48,065 nt of DNA, taken from positions 1-48,065 of the forward strand of contig CAKOGP040000691.1 of NCBI GenBank assembly GCA_933822405.4, read 5' to 3'. Of the stretch, positions 1 to 9,100 are shown piece by piece. A model generated the notes under the pieces. The model saw only the letters and a program-made list of their open reading frames with translations, was not told where the DNA came from and did no database searches. Origin of the DNA: Cylindrotheca closterium (Eukaryota; Bacillariophyta; Bacillariophyceae; Bacillariales; Bacillariaceae). Made by a program: the position numbers and the translations under genes. Positions within the stretch are counted from its first letter, which is position 1. The number at the start of each line of letters is the position of its first letter.

Positions 1-2108
1 GGTCTGGAATGTCGTCCCGATCTGGTCCTGCGTATTTCGGGTTCCTGAATTGATGCATGTTCAGATTCTTGGTTTTCTCCCGGAGGAGAGGTAATTGTCT
101 TGGGATCTTCAGTAGTGTTGAAGTCGTCGGTCAGTTCTCCAATGGTATGTTTGTCGTCCCATTGTGTGATGAATTGGGGTACAACCGGCAGCGGAAGCTC
201 CTGTTGATTCTGATTCTTAGCAAAGAGATCAGTAGATGGAAGGTCAATGACTTCCTTTGTCTTGTCTCTGTGTAACTGAGCTTTCTTGCGTTGCCAAGAT
301 GAGGTAAAATGAACATCTCTCTTACAAGTGTCAAAAGCATCGTCGTAGATGCAATGGAACTGAGGAGACACGTTGCCTGTTCTCGTGTTTAGCACTAACG
401 GGACACTGGATGCATGATTGGGAGAGTGGCAAAGGAATATGCCTACTTGACTCCGATCCGCCCATTTGTTGTGCGAATGTTGGGCTTGTAAGCTGTCTTC
501 AAGCACGTACACCGGAGATCCGAAAGGGTGAAAATGATCAAGATTTGGTTCCACTTCAACTTGGGCCATCTTCGATATGGGAGATTCTTTGTATTTGGCA
601 TGTTGCTTGATGCGTCTTCTTACTTTGATTTCAGGCGTGTATTTGGTTGGAAGCGAATTCTTCAGATTAGTGTAGTTCTTGAGAGCGGCTGGCCACAGAG
701 CTGCATGAATGGCATCCGGCCATCGATGAGCAGCATGAATCAATGCAGTTCTCGCCCCTTCTGTCACTTCTTTAATCTTTCTCTCCGCTTTCCCATTCTG
801 ATGGTGCGCATTGACACCACAGAACGTCAAACCTTGACCGGCCTTAATAATTGAATTGCGAAAGGCCTTGGTGTCAAATAATCCGTTATCAGCATGGTAA
901 TGTCGGATGGACACTCCATGAGTAGCACACTCTTGTTCAAACGCAAGTTTTGCAAGAACGGTTTCCTCTGCATTCATTGCCGTCATCAAGTGTACATATG
1001 TGAAGTCGGTGAAGTGGTCCACAAATACAGTGGCTCCAACGTATCGGGCAAGCGTTGGGGTGCCTCGATGAGTTGGAACAAAAGCTGGGGTTGGGCTGAT
1101 CAACTGATCGACGCTGACGACTTGTCCTGAATGAGTGGCAGGCTTGATTTTGCGCTGCTTCTTACTGTTTCTCCAAGGCTTTCGATGTGCTTTTCCGTAT
1201 GCACAACCAGGACACTTAGGTGGATCAACACTTGTCAGCTCCCTGGGAATCATTCCAGCTCGAGCCATCATCTGTAGCTTTGGATAAGGGAGATGTCCGT
1301 ATCGTTCATGGAGGATGAACAGTCGGAGCTGGTTTTGTTGAGTCATGGCAATATCTGGATCAAAAGTTTTTGCTCCTTTGGCAAGGTTGGGGTCGTCAAA
1401 GGTGACTTGTCGAGGCTGTATGTCTGGCTGCTTTGTTGAGGCTCCCTCAATTGCCGATGAGTTTCCTTCAGTGGAGGCTCCCTCGATTGCCGATGAGTCT
1501 CCCTCAGTTACCAAACTTGGACTTGGTGGAGCTCCCTCAGATGCTGTCATTGGAGCTCCCTCAGAATCTGAATCGATAGAAACAATTGTGGCTTTGGACT
1601 TGAAGTGAGTCGTCCCTGAGTACGCATGCCAGTTGTGATCGCATCCACACTTGGTAGCAGGATTGCATTCATCAGTGCTGGTACTCATGCAAAAGTTCTT
1701 GTAACCAGGCTCTGATCGAAATACAAACAAGTCTCTGTCGTCAATCTTCACATTGATTTCATGCTGCTCCTTTTGGCTTGGTGCTGTGAATGCAATCTTG
1801 TACTCGCTGTCGTTATGGCGGGGCCATACCAGTTGAGGTGGCATGATGTTGAATGGAGAAGTAGGTACAACCACGGCATCTACTTCAATTCGATCAGTGG
1901 TGCTGGGTATTGGCAGTGACAATTTTCCAATTCCAGTAATGTTTGTTGGAGATCCATTGATTCCTTTGATTCCTCCTTTGAACGGCCAAAAATTGGTAAG
2001 CATGGTAGAGTGTCTCACAATGAATCGGTTGGCCCCAGAGTCAAAAAGCCATTCCAAGCTGTTGGCGTCAGCAATGAAGCAGAAAGGTCGTTGGTTGTTT
2101 GAAAATAT
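1..2108 (-). mobile_element. Copia (CoDi-type) LTR retrotransposon, partial gag-pol: protease, GAG-pre-integrase and integrase
   Basis: One minus-strand frame is open from a stop at 2109-2111 to the left edge, about 700 codons, and the reading continues beyond the window. In order it encodes an aspartic protease active site (WLFDSGAN, around 2032-2050), a repeat-rich linker, an HHCC zinc finger (H..H around 1290-1320, then CPGC..H around 1170-1215) and an integrase core. The integrase triad is visible as SVDQ near 1105, HADNG at 884-895 and GKAE near 785-800. A basic linker (RRTRSGR) sits at the left edge, where Copia elements lead into reverse transcriptase. The domain order protease-integrase-RT is diagnostic of Ty1/Copia. 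Gag is not seen: the frame stops just upstream of the protease, where Crypton sequence begins. The coding frame is undamaged in this segment, so the insertion may be fairly recent. LTRs are not visible here. Confidence 0.9.
1438..1509 (-). repeat. 36-bp tandem repeat in the Copia polyprotein linker
   Basis: Two adjacent 36-bp units (1438-1473 and 1474-1509) differ at only a few bases and stay in frame, encoding repeats built on an EGAST / GxSSAIEGA theme. Further GGAGCTCCCTCAGA units at about 1529-1566 extend the theme as SEGAP. They lie between the protease and the zinc finger of the retrotransposon, a region expected to be a flexible linker. Confidence 0.8.
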
Positions 2109-2125
2109 TCAAACGACCACGGCCA

Positions 2126-3843
2126 ACGATCAACATCTGTAATCGACTCAAAAGCTCACCTTACTTGGATTAAAGATCGATTCGAGCGATTCAATGATAT
2201 GACTCTCGAAGGTGATAAATCTCTCAGGCAGGTCTTCACAAGCAACACAACCATTGAGAGAAGCCGAATTCCGGAAAAGTCTTGAGATGCTGAAAGGAAA
2301 AAGCGATTGGAATTCTCAATATAAATATTCCATTATGTCCCTTTGGCAGTTTGCTATTATTGCCCGAACCAACGACATCGTGCGCTTTGAGGTCCAACTC
2401 ACCCACGAGGCAATCCCAAAATCCCTCTTACACTTTTAAATTAAAGGTATTCTGGTCCAAAAATATTAATGAGGAACGCCAGTGCCCAGATCAGATCCTC
2501 TTGGGGTCCATAGATGATGACATCTGCATCCTGATTAACTTATCAATCTATTTGGAGTCGTACCTGGAACAGTTCCACAAGCGGTTTTATTGTTCGCAGA
2601 GGATCTACAATTGGCGAATGATGCAGCAACAGAACGTCTGAAAGCTAGATATTGGAGTGCTTTGAGGAGCACCTGGAACACAGCTGAATTCAAATCAGTC
2701 ATTGATGAGTCAGACTATGGTCTCAAGATCGGAACTCACAGCCAGCGGAAGCTCCCGGCAACCTATGCATCAAACAAAGGTTGTTCTAAACCAGAGATTG
2801 AGATCAGGGGGCGCTGGCAAGGTGAGGCAGGAAAAGGCCCCAAAGTGGTGGATCGATACATTGATAGGAAGCATGAGTACATTGATGCGGCTGCACTTTG
2901 CATTGGAGGCCCAGTGAAGTACAAACTCAAAGAAGGTGTGGAACTACCAGTTGAATGGCTCTACGAGAATGTTATTCCTAACATCAGGGCCAAGTTTCCG
3001 CGGGATAATCGTCTTTGTTGTGTATTGGCCTTGACGCTGCTGTATGCTTGCATGCACGATGACATCCTGGTGCCGCCTGGTGTTAAGAGTCGTGTTCGAA
3101 CTGCCTATGGCGAACTGAATCAGGATATACAACAACCAGTCGAGAAAGTGCCCTTATTTGTGCATAGGAGGGATGACCAGTTGATGATTGATGAAGCCAT
3201 TATTATAGACGGTGATGGGAGCACTGGTGCTGGTGGAGCTGTGGTGGCAGGGAACGCGACTTATGACTTGTTCCAAAGCATCCAGATAAATATCCAGCAA
3301 CTACAACAGCAATTGAACAATGTTGCTGCTCGATCTGATACAAATTTTTCAGATTTGAGAGCCTACATCCGGCATCGCGATCGAATTCTAAACAACAATA
3401 TTCGTGCTTTTGGCGGAACAATTGAAGGTGGCTTGCAAATCCAACAAGCAAATGCTGGTCGCAGACTACTGCCGCTTGCAGCAAGAGGAGCAAATGTGGA
3501 TGTGGGTCCCGTCGAAGCTGCGAACATGGCTATTCTATCGGGTAATCCCAGGTCATTATACGGACTCTGGCGGGAGTATCAGCATGGGATTGCTGGTCGG
3601 AAGCCTGCACGTTATTTCACGGCAACAGAACGAAACTGTTCTCGTCAAATGAAGCAAAAGTTCTATCGTAGGAAGCAAGTCTGGGATACAATTTCACGAC
3701 TGGTTGCAAATGGGCACACTGTTCAATCCGCGATTGAACGAATTAAGCAGGTGTATCGCCAGAATGTCTCAGTCACCAGGATAATCGATGGAATCATACG
3801 AGGCAAACGGCAATATGGTGGACCTCATCCAAATCTAGTGTAA
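2126..3843 (+). mobile_element. Crypton-type tyrosine-recombinase transposon, frameshifted
   Basis: Translated blocks in three different plus frames read as one tyrosine recombinase: about 2126-2255 (HLTWIKDRFERF...), about 2230-2430 (WNSQYKYSIMSLWQF, IARTND), about 2425-2590 (FWSKNINEERQCPDQILLGS) and 2590-3843. The frame order is 0, 1, 2, 1, so at least three frameshifts break the N-terminal half. No intron of the length seen in neighbouring genes could repair them. The last block carries an H-x-x-R box, a Trp and a candidate nucleophile Tyr, followed by a GCR1_C-like DNA-binding region. That combination is known from Cryptons, including those of stramenopiles. The left boundary meets the truncated Copia pol near 2108. 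I saw no terminal repeats, as expected for Cryptons. Confidence 0.75.
2590..3843 (+). pseudogene. Crypton recombinase C-terminal half with GCR1_C-like domain
   Basis: A 417-codon open frame whose first in-frame start is a TTG, so it is the tail of a longer broken gene rather than a gene with its own start. It shows GTHSQRK (H50, R53), GRW (W76) and VVDRY (Y90), which fit the box-II H-x-x-R, Trp and catalytic Tyr of tyrosine recombinases. The middle is a Gln-rich, coiled-coil-like stretch around residues 225-260. From about residue 315 a block with LWREYQHG and KFYRRKQVWDTI matches the pattern of GCR1_C domains (DNA binding, named for yeast Gcr1). The usual HSIRK-type box is altered to HSQRK. 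The conserved Arg of box I would lie in the separated upstream frame, so this fragment alone should not be catalytically complete. Confidence 0.7.
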
Positions 3844-4190
3844 CAATTGCATTAGTTTTATGAATATGGTTCATACTGTATGCTGTAATTGCTGCTTGAT
3901 TGCTTGCTTTTATGTAGCGATATTGTAGACGGAAAGTGTTGTCTTGATCGATTTTCCTCTTTGACGTGTTTCCAGTTTGTTCGCTTTGGTTGAGCATTTT
4001 GATTGGCTGGAAATGTGCAGCTGGCTAGAAAGGTGCGACATGCGACATGCGTACATAGTGTAGCATAAATGCGTAGATCGACGGTATTACCACAGTGCCG
4101 GAACGCAGTGCATACCGGTACACCAGCACAAAATTCAGCTGTCAGTCTCGTTTGCAAATAACCCCCGAGCTTAACCCCTCCTCTAGCTCA
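3844..4190. other. Intergenic region between the Crypton and the plastid-protein gene
   Basis: No gene is supported on either strand. Minus-strand frames here lack family resemblance, and the plus frame into the next gene begins at a GTG with no ATG before 4191. It includes a TACCGGTA palindrome at 4113-4120. The right end of the Crypton must lie somewhere in this stretch but no boundary signal is visible. Confidence 0.6.
4113..4120. promoter_or_regulatory. TACCGGTA palindrome upstream of the plastid-protein gene
   Basis: A perfect 8-bp palindrome 70 bp before the ATG at 4191. The same octamer or a close relative lies just upstream of several other start codons in this window, so it may be a promoter or 5'-UTR element. 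Function is inferred only from position and recurrence. Confidence 0.3.
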
Positions 4191-4229
4191 ATGAGTTTTC
4201 AAGTAGCTAGCTCAACGAGTTTTCAAGTA
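4183..4229 (+). repeat. 24-bp tandem duplication spanning the start codon
   Basis: Copies at 4183-4205 and 4207-4229 match at 22 of 23 bases. The only difference turns ATG (4191-4193, the start codon) into ACG in copy two. The period is a multiple of three, so the repeat adds eight residues to the leader without shifting the frame. Confidence 0.85.
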
Positions 4230-4754
4230 AAATTTCGGGCCTCGCTCATCATTGTCATTTCTTTACTACTGAACAAGCTTATAGTATCAAATGCATTCGT
4301 ATGCATTCGTCCAGTGACAGCATGTGGTGGCAACAGATTCTATAAAAGAGACAAACAAGACGCTTCTTTAGTAGTTCGTAGCATGGCCCAAATAAGCGAG
4401 CAAGAGGCTAAAAAAGGGATCGACAAAGTAGTTGCTGCTCTGCGGAAAGATAGCTTGGCGCTTGAGGAACTTGGGCGACTTGAGAAAGTGACAAATATTT
4501 TAGGATTTGGCGCACCAACCCCTGGGTCTGTATCAGTGCGTTTCAATGCTTCTTTCAAAAAATCGGGTTTTGGATTGAGCTCAATCCCCCTTCCGTTCGG
4601 TCTAGGGCAATCCAACAAGAGTGAAGGAAGAGGCCAGATGGTTGGCCAAGTTAAGGCATCTATTGACTCAAAGACTGGCAAAATTCAGAGCTGCTCTGTG
4701 TTTCGAGATCTTGGTTACGGCAGAGCCTTCAATCTACGAGTCCAAATGAAGTGA
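4191..4754 (+). CDS. Plastid-targeted protein of unknown function
   Basis: 187 residues from the ATG at 4191. The frame continues upstream to a GTG at 4095 but has no earlier ATG. The N-terminus holds a basic residue, a hydrophobic stretch (LIIVISLLLNKL) and then SNAFVCIRP. This matches a diatom bipartite plastid leader: signal peptide followed by an ASAFAP-like motif with Phe at the +1 position, and a Ser/Arg/Lys-rich transit region. The mature part starts near MAQISEQEAKKG, is about 120 residues, has a helical N-terminal segment and then a Gly/Ser/Phe-rich region probably rich in beta strand. I do not recognise the family. The leader contains an in-frame 24-bp tandem duplication that includes the start codon. 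No transmembrane segment is seen after the leader. Confidence 0.75.
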   Translation: MSFQVASSTSFQVKFRASLIIVISLLLNKLIVSNAFVCIRPVTACGGNRFYKRDKQDASLVVRSMAQISEQEAKKGIDKVVAALRKDSLALEELGRLEKVTNILGFGAPTPGSVSVRFNASFKKSGFGLSSIPLPFGLGQSNKSEGRGQMVGQVKASIDSKTGKIQSCSVFRDLGYGRAFNLRVQMK

Positions 4755-4951
4755 TGACTAGGCAAATGCTAAGAAAACATGCTGGTTCATGAGAATAGAA
4801 AATTGTGACCGTAGCGATGAGGGTTGCGTCGTCCATCTATGAATCAAACTTCTACCATTGATTTATCTAGCACTAGAAGCTCACATTATCGCGTGATAAC
4901 AAGGGTATTCGTACATAACGTAGACACCAACTGAAAAATGCACTATATTTG

Positions 4952-5830
4952 TCAACAAATGGTTTGAGGAGAAGACGCTTTTCTGCCGTTTCCGTCAATT
5001 CGTTCCTGGGACCAATTTATGAATGACGATAATACAACATCCACAAATAGCAGGGCGATGAGCATTTCCACAAGAAGCAGAAGGAAATCGCAGTTTGCCA
5101 CCACAATCTGGCTGCTGATTTCCAACCATCTGTGTGACTCTCCAACTGACGATGCAGTAGTGTTGAGCCATCGCAACATGTCACCTATTGATTTCGAATA
5201 TGACGTGGACATCGACGACTCGTCTAGGCGGAAATCGCCCGTATGTAGTTTCCAATACCCGCTTGTGTGTCGAAGAAAGTTTCTGAGCTTCTGTCCCAAT
5301 GTTTGCTGAAAATCTTCTTTTTTCCAACTACGCGGATCTTCAGAGTTCTGTTCTTCTGGACTAGTGTTCCTCGTTTCCTCTAGGAATTCTCGCTTCAGCA
5401 GACGTAGATTTCTCGTCATAGCTTCAAGTTCCTCTTTTTGTGCATTGGATGTAGACAGCACTTCTCCGAGTTTGTTCTCAAGTCTAGTCTTCTCCTCTTG
5501 CAACGAAGTTAATGCATCTTTTGCGACAGCCAGTTCCTGCTCAATTGCATCTTTTTCTATTTCTAAAGCGTTTACCTCTATCTTCTCCCGACCGAAGTCA
5601 TCACGAAGTAAAGTGTCTCTCATTTCGGTATACATTGCAGGGGATTGTATGGAGGCACGGTTATCTACAACAGCTGGTGTTTCTCCGAGGCCTTCTTCCT
5701 TGGCATCTTCAACCTGGATGGATAGTCCATGTCTCGAGCCTCGGTTTCGAGGCATAACGAGACTTGCGAAGGCAAAAGCCATAAAAAGCCATGCTGCCCG
5801 TCGGCGTGAGCCTTGTTCGGTGACCTTCAT
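4952..5830 (-). CDS. Coiled-coil protein with N-terminal signal/anchor and C-terminal membrane segment
   Basis: 292 residues from an ATG at 5830. The N-terminus is basic then hydrophobic (AAWLFMAFAFASLVM), either a signal peptide or a signal anchor. Residues from about 75 to 155 form a strong heptad-rich coiled coil (KIEVNALEIEKDAIEQEL and following). A second hydrophobic stretch near residues 240-265 (FLLLLVEMLIALLFVDVVL) should be a transmembrane helix, leaving a short basic C-terminal tail. I do not recognise the family. The topology suggests a membrane-anchored tether or scaffold of the secretory pathway, which is inference. It is convergent with the plastid-protein gene (197 bp between stops). 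The start is supported because frames upstream of it contain no further ATG in phase. Confidence 0.65.
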   Translation of the reverse strand: MKVTEQGSRRRAAWLFMAFAFASLVMPRNRGSRHGLSIQVEDAKEEGLGETPAVVDNRASIQSPAMYTEMRDTLLRDDFGREKIEVNALEIEKDAIEQELAVAKDALTSLQEEKTRLENKLGEVLSTSNAQKEELEAMTRNLRLLKREFLEETRNTSPEEQNSEDPRSWKKEDFQQTLGQKLRNFLRHTSGYWKLHTGDFRLDESSMSTSYSKSIGDMLRWLNTTASSVGESHRWLEISSQIVVANCDFLLLLVEMLIALLFVDVVLSSFINWSQERIDGNGRKASSPQTIC

Positions 5831-6062
5831 CTTTTACATCAACAGTTGTGGTATAATGTTGGCAGCATTTCAGTCTCGATTTTCCTTCAGCGAGCGAAAA
5901 AAATTGATCTGCGATTTTTTAAAACAGCTTGCCAACTCGCGACGATATTTACGATTTTGTGACAGGTCGCCAATATCAGCGTAACAAGTATTTTTAATTT
6001 TAAAATAGCGCGAAGACAGGATAGATCGCGAAATGCACTGCTTCCTCGACACTGTCGGTGGA

Positions 6063-6123
6063 ATTCAAACAAGCCCACTATTCTAGGTTGTCGGATTCAA
6101 ACAAGCCTACTATTCTAGGTTGT
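6063..6123. repeat. 32-bp-period tandem repeat at the 3' end of the BET gene
   Basis: Two 29-bp copies, 6063-6091 and 6095-6123, beginning ATTCAAACAAGCC and ending CTAGGTTGT, differ at one base. The second copy ends on the last base of the BET stop codon (minus strand), so the duplication forms the start of its 3' UTR. Confidence 0.85.
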
Positions 6124-9100
6124 TAAAAGCCAAAATCTGAAGAGGGACTTGCACTTCCCGCAAGCTCCTTTTCAAAGTTTTGCTCATACTGTTTCATGAT
6201 ATCTCGTTGGGCGTCAAGATCAACAGTTTGCTCTACTGAACCCAACTCCGCGCGAACCGCTTCTCTGGCTTTGTTCCGCTTTTCCTCGGCCTCTTTTTCT
6301 TCTTCTACTCGCTGACGAGCCTCTGCTTCTTCCTCTTCCTCCCTTCTCCGCTTGATTTCCTCTCCTCTCTCTACTGCCTCTGCAAGTCGCTCTTTCTTCG
6401 CCTGCTCTGCTTCAGCGATCATTTTCTCTTCTCTCTTCTTTTTGTCTTCCTCTCGGGCCTTAGAGGCCACCGCTTCCTTTTTGGCAGCTCCCCAGTCATC
6501 GTCATCGTCAATACCTTCCTTCGTGGATTCATTTTCTGGTTTTGCAATGTTCCAACTAGTTGCTGCACCGTTCGTCATCTCATCATTGCCATCCTCTTCA
6601 TCAGAGTCGTCTTCGCCAGCACCGAAACCATCTCCAAGGTTAAAGCTTTCCTCGGCCACAATTTTGGAAGGAGCTGGAGCTTCGGGAGCTTGGGTACTTG
6701 CCGGAGCGCTGATCTCCCCTTCGGATTCTGATTCACTGTCGTCCTTCGCACCAAAAGCAAACAATGAATTGGGGTCTGCTTTCGGTTTGGCAAGAGTTGG
6801 CGTTTCAGCTTTCGCGGCCTTCTTGTTAGGTGTCTGTCTTTTTGCTTGGCCTGTAATTTTCTTCTTTGGAGCTCTTGCTTTTGATCCCTTCGGTTTCTTG
6901 ATGAACTATTAATTAGATGCAATGCGTGAGTATAGAGAAGCGACAAAACAATGAGATATTGAATGCGATTGTCGACATACCTTTGAAACGTGGCGAAGTA
7001 GCTTTCGTTGTGTTGCGGTATCCAGTTGGTCTATCTCCAAATCAATTTCATCTTCATCACCAGAAAGTTTGGCAGCTTCTCGGATGATTTGAATCACACC
7101 ATTGAGATTGTCTGTCGGCAGATCGTTTATTGTCTCTGTAAGAAGCTCTTGTTCTGCTAACGTGAGTGGCCGGAGGTCTTCTTCAGGCGGCTTTTCGATC
7201 TTCGGTTCCTGCTTCTTCTTGGTGGTTTTCTTCGGAGCAGGAGGCATTTCGAAATCCACCACTGGGGCTGAAGGGATCTCGTATGTATTCGCAACAATCT
7301 CAGGCTCGTCTGACATCGAATTCGCAAGTACAGTGTAAGTTTGAACAACTTGCTTTTGCAAATCCCGAATCATCTGAAGCATGATATTGAACTCATTTCT
7401 TGTGACATTGACATTAGCTCCACTTGGAGCAGCTGCAACGATTGCAGAGAGTGCGTTCGAGTTTGCAGTAGCCATTTCTTGTGCTTCGTCGAGACGTCTA
7501 CGTTTTGGGCTCTTATTCTCTTCTGCTCCTCTTCTTCTTTTCTTCTCCCCGCCCTTTTTGTCGCCCTTTTGATTTCGCCGCAGTGTTGTCAGTTGCCTTT
7601 CAACATCGCGGAATTTCTGATTGAAAAGGATGAGCAGATTCCTTGCTGCTTGATGGACGGAATGTGTTGGATCAATGTTAAACGTCATGGCATTTTCAAA
7701 AACAAGACGAGCCAGCCGTCCGAATTCTTCTGGCGAAGAAACTTCACCAGCATCAACCTTTCTTTGCAGCGTGCGTAGATCCATTGGTTCAGAAATCACT
7801 TGATAATACGTTGGGATGCCCAGAGCTACAGGATCTACAGGTTCACTGAAAAATGCACCACGCTCCACATCTTTCTCCCGTATGAAATGAAGAATGTGCC
7901 CGCACTTGTCGTTTATCCTGTTCAGCTGCGCCTTTGGGTCGTCGTCTTCAAGCCTTGAAGGAACCTTCACAAGACGTGAAGACTCTCGTCGCGCCACTCC
8001 AGCCCGTTGTGGAGCAGTCGGAAGTGATGATACAGTGCTTTTTCCGGAGGAAATAGGACCTGAGGGAACTTCCAATGGCTTTGAAGTCATCTTCGCAGGC
8101 GGTTGCGTTTGCGGCTGATAGATTCTGTATACTTCGATTTGACCCCCACTTCGTCCTGTAGTGATGAGCGTCCCGGTTAGTTTAAAAACCCCAATTGCAT
8201 TGACTCCTTTGCCATAGACATTGAAAGATCCTGCCTTATTTTTCTTGAATTTCATTACAATTTGCTGATCAACGATAGTCTGATACCGCGAAACTCCCTT
8301 TTTCAATTGAAAAGAGCCCTTGTACATCGCAGAATCTAATGGGAATGGACGATCACTTCCAGCATCACTTGCATGGTGTGCTTCCAATCGGAACGTGAAA
8401 CTACTCGTTTGCCCGTTTGTGAAATGCTCGCGAGTTACAGCCCATTTTCCTTGGCAACTGTGGGACCCATCATCATTCAATCTGAGGACACCTCGAGAGA
8501 CCGCCGAATAAGATGGATTCTCGGGAGGCGTTAATGCATCCACTGGATCGTCCCCCTGTGGAACTACTACCTCGTCTAATTTGAGCTGCGGCTCTGGCGT
8601 GGCTGGTACCGATGGCTTTCGTGATTGTCCCGGAGTGTTCAATGGCGGAGGCGCTGATGTTACTGGTCTGTTTGGTCCTTTTAGCTTGATAGGCTTGAAG
8701 TGACGAAAGATCGTAATCACATTGTCATTTGTAAGGGTCCCCGTAATCGTATATTTTCCAAAGTAGTTGCTTCCTCGTCCATCAACGTTGTGGTAGCCGG
8801 CGCTGTTCTTTCGGAATTTCAAGGTAACATCTTTTTCTACGATCTTTGATTTTGATCCATCTTCTTGATTCAAGTCGAACCAGCCAGTGTATTTCCCCGA
8901 CACAGGGAAGGTATTACTACGAACCGAGCTCTTGTGTTCGTATTCGAATCGATTGCACAATCCCTTCACGTTTTGAGGGTCTGCCAATACAAGGTCAAGG
9001 CCAGACGACCACATTCCGTGGATGCGATGAACAATCTCCCCAAGGCCTAAGTCTTGTGACTCTTCTTTGTAAAGTTTCCCCTGCAAACACACCACATTCT

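Noticed and set aside
131..340. Short minus-strand ORF near the left edge
   Set aside because: It is in a different frame from the open Copia pol reading and has no family features.
2590..3843. Host gene for a DNA-binding protein
   Set aside because: The recombinase box motifs and upstream broken frames show it is a Crypton remnant rather than an intact host gene.
6123..6764. Separate gene encoding the acidic/coiled-coil C-terminus
   Set aside because: The first codon is a TTG and the frame is continuous with 6905 upstream. A GT-AG intron joins it in phase to the BET exon 1.
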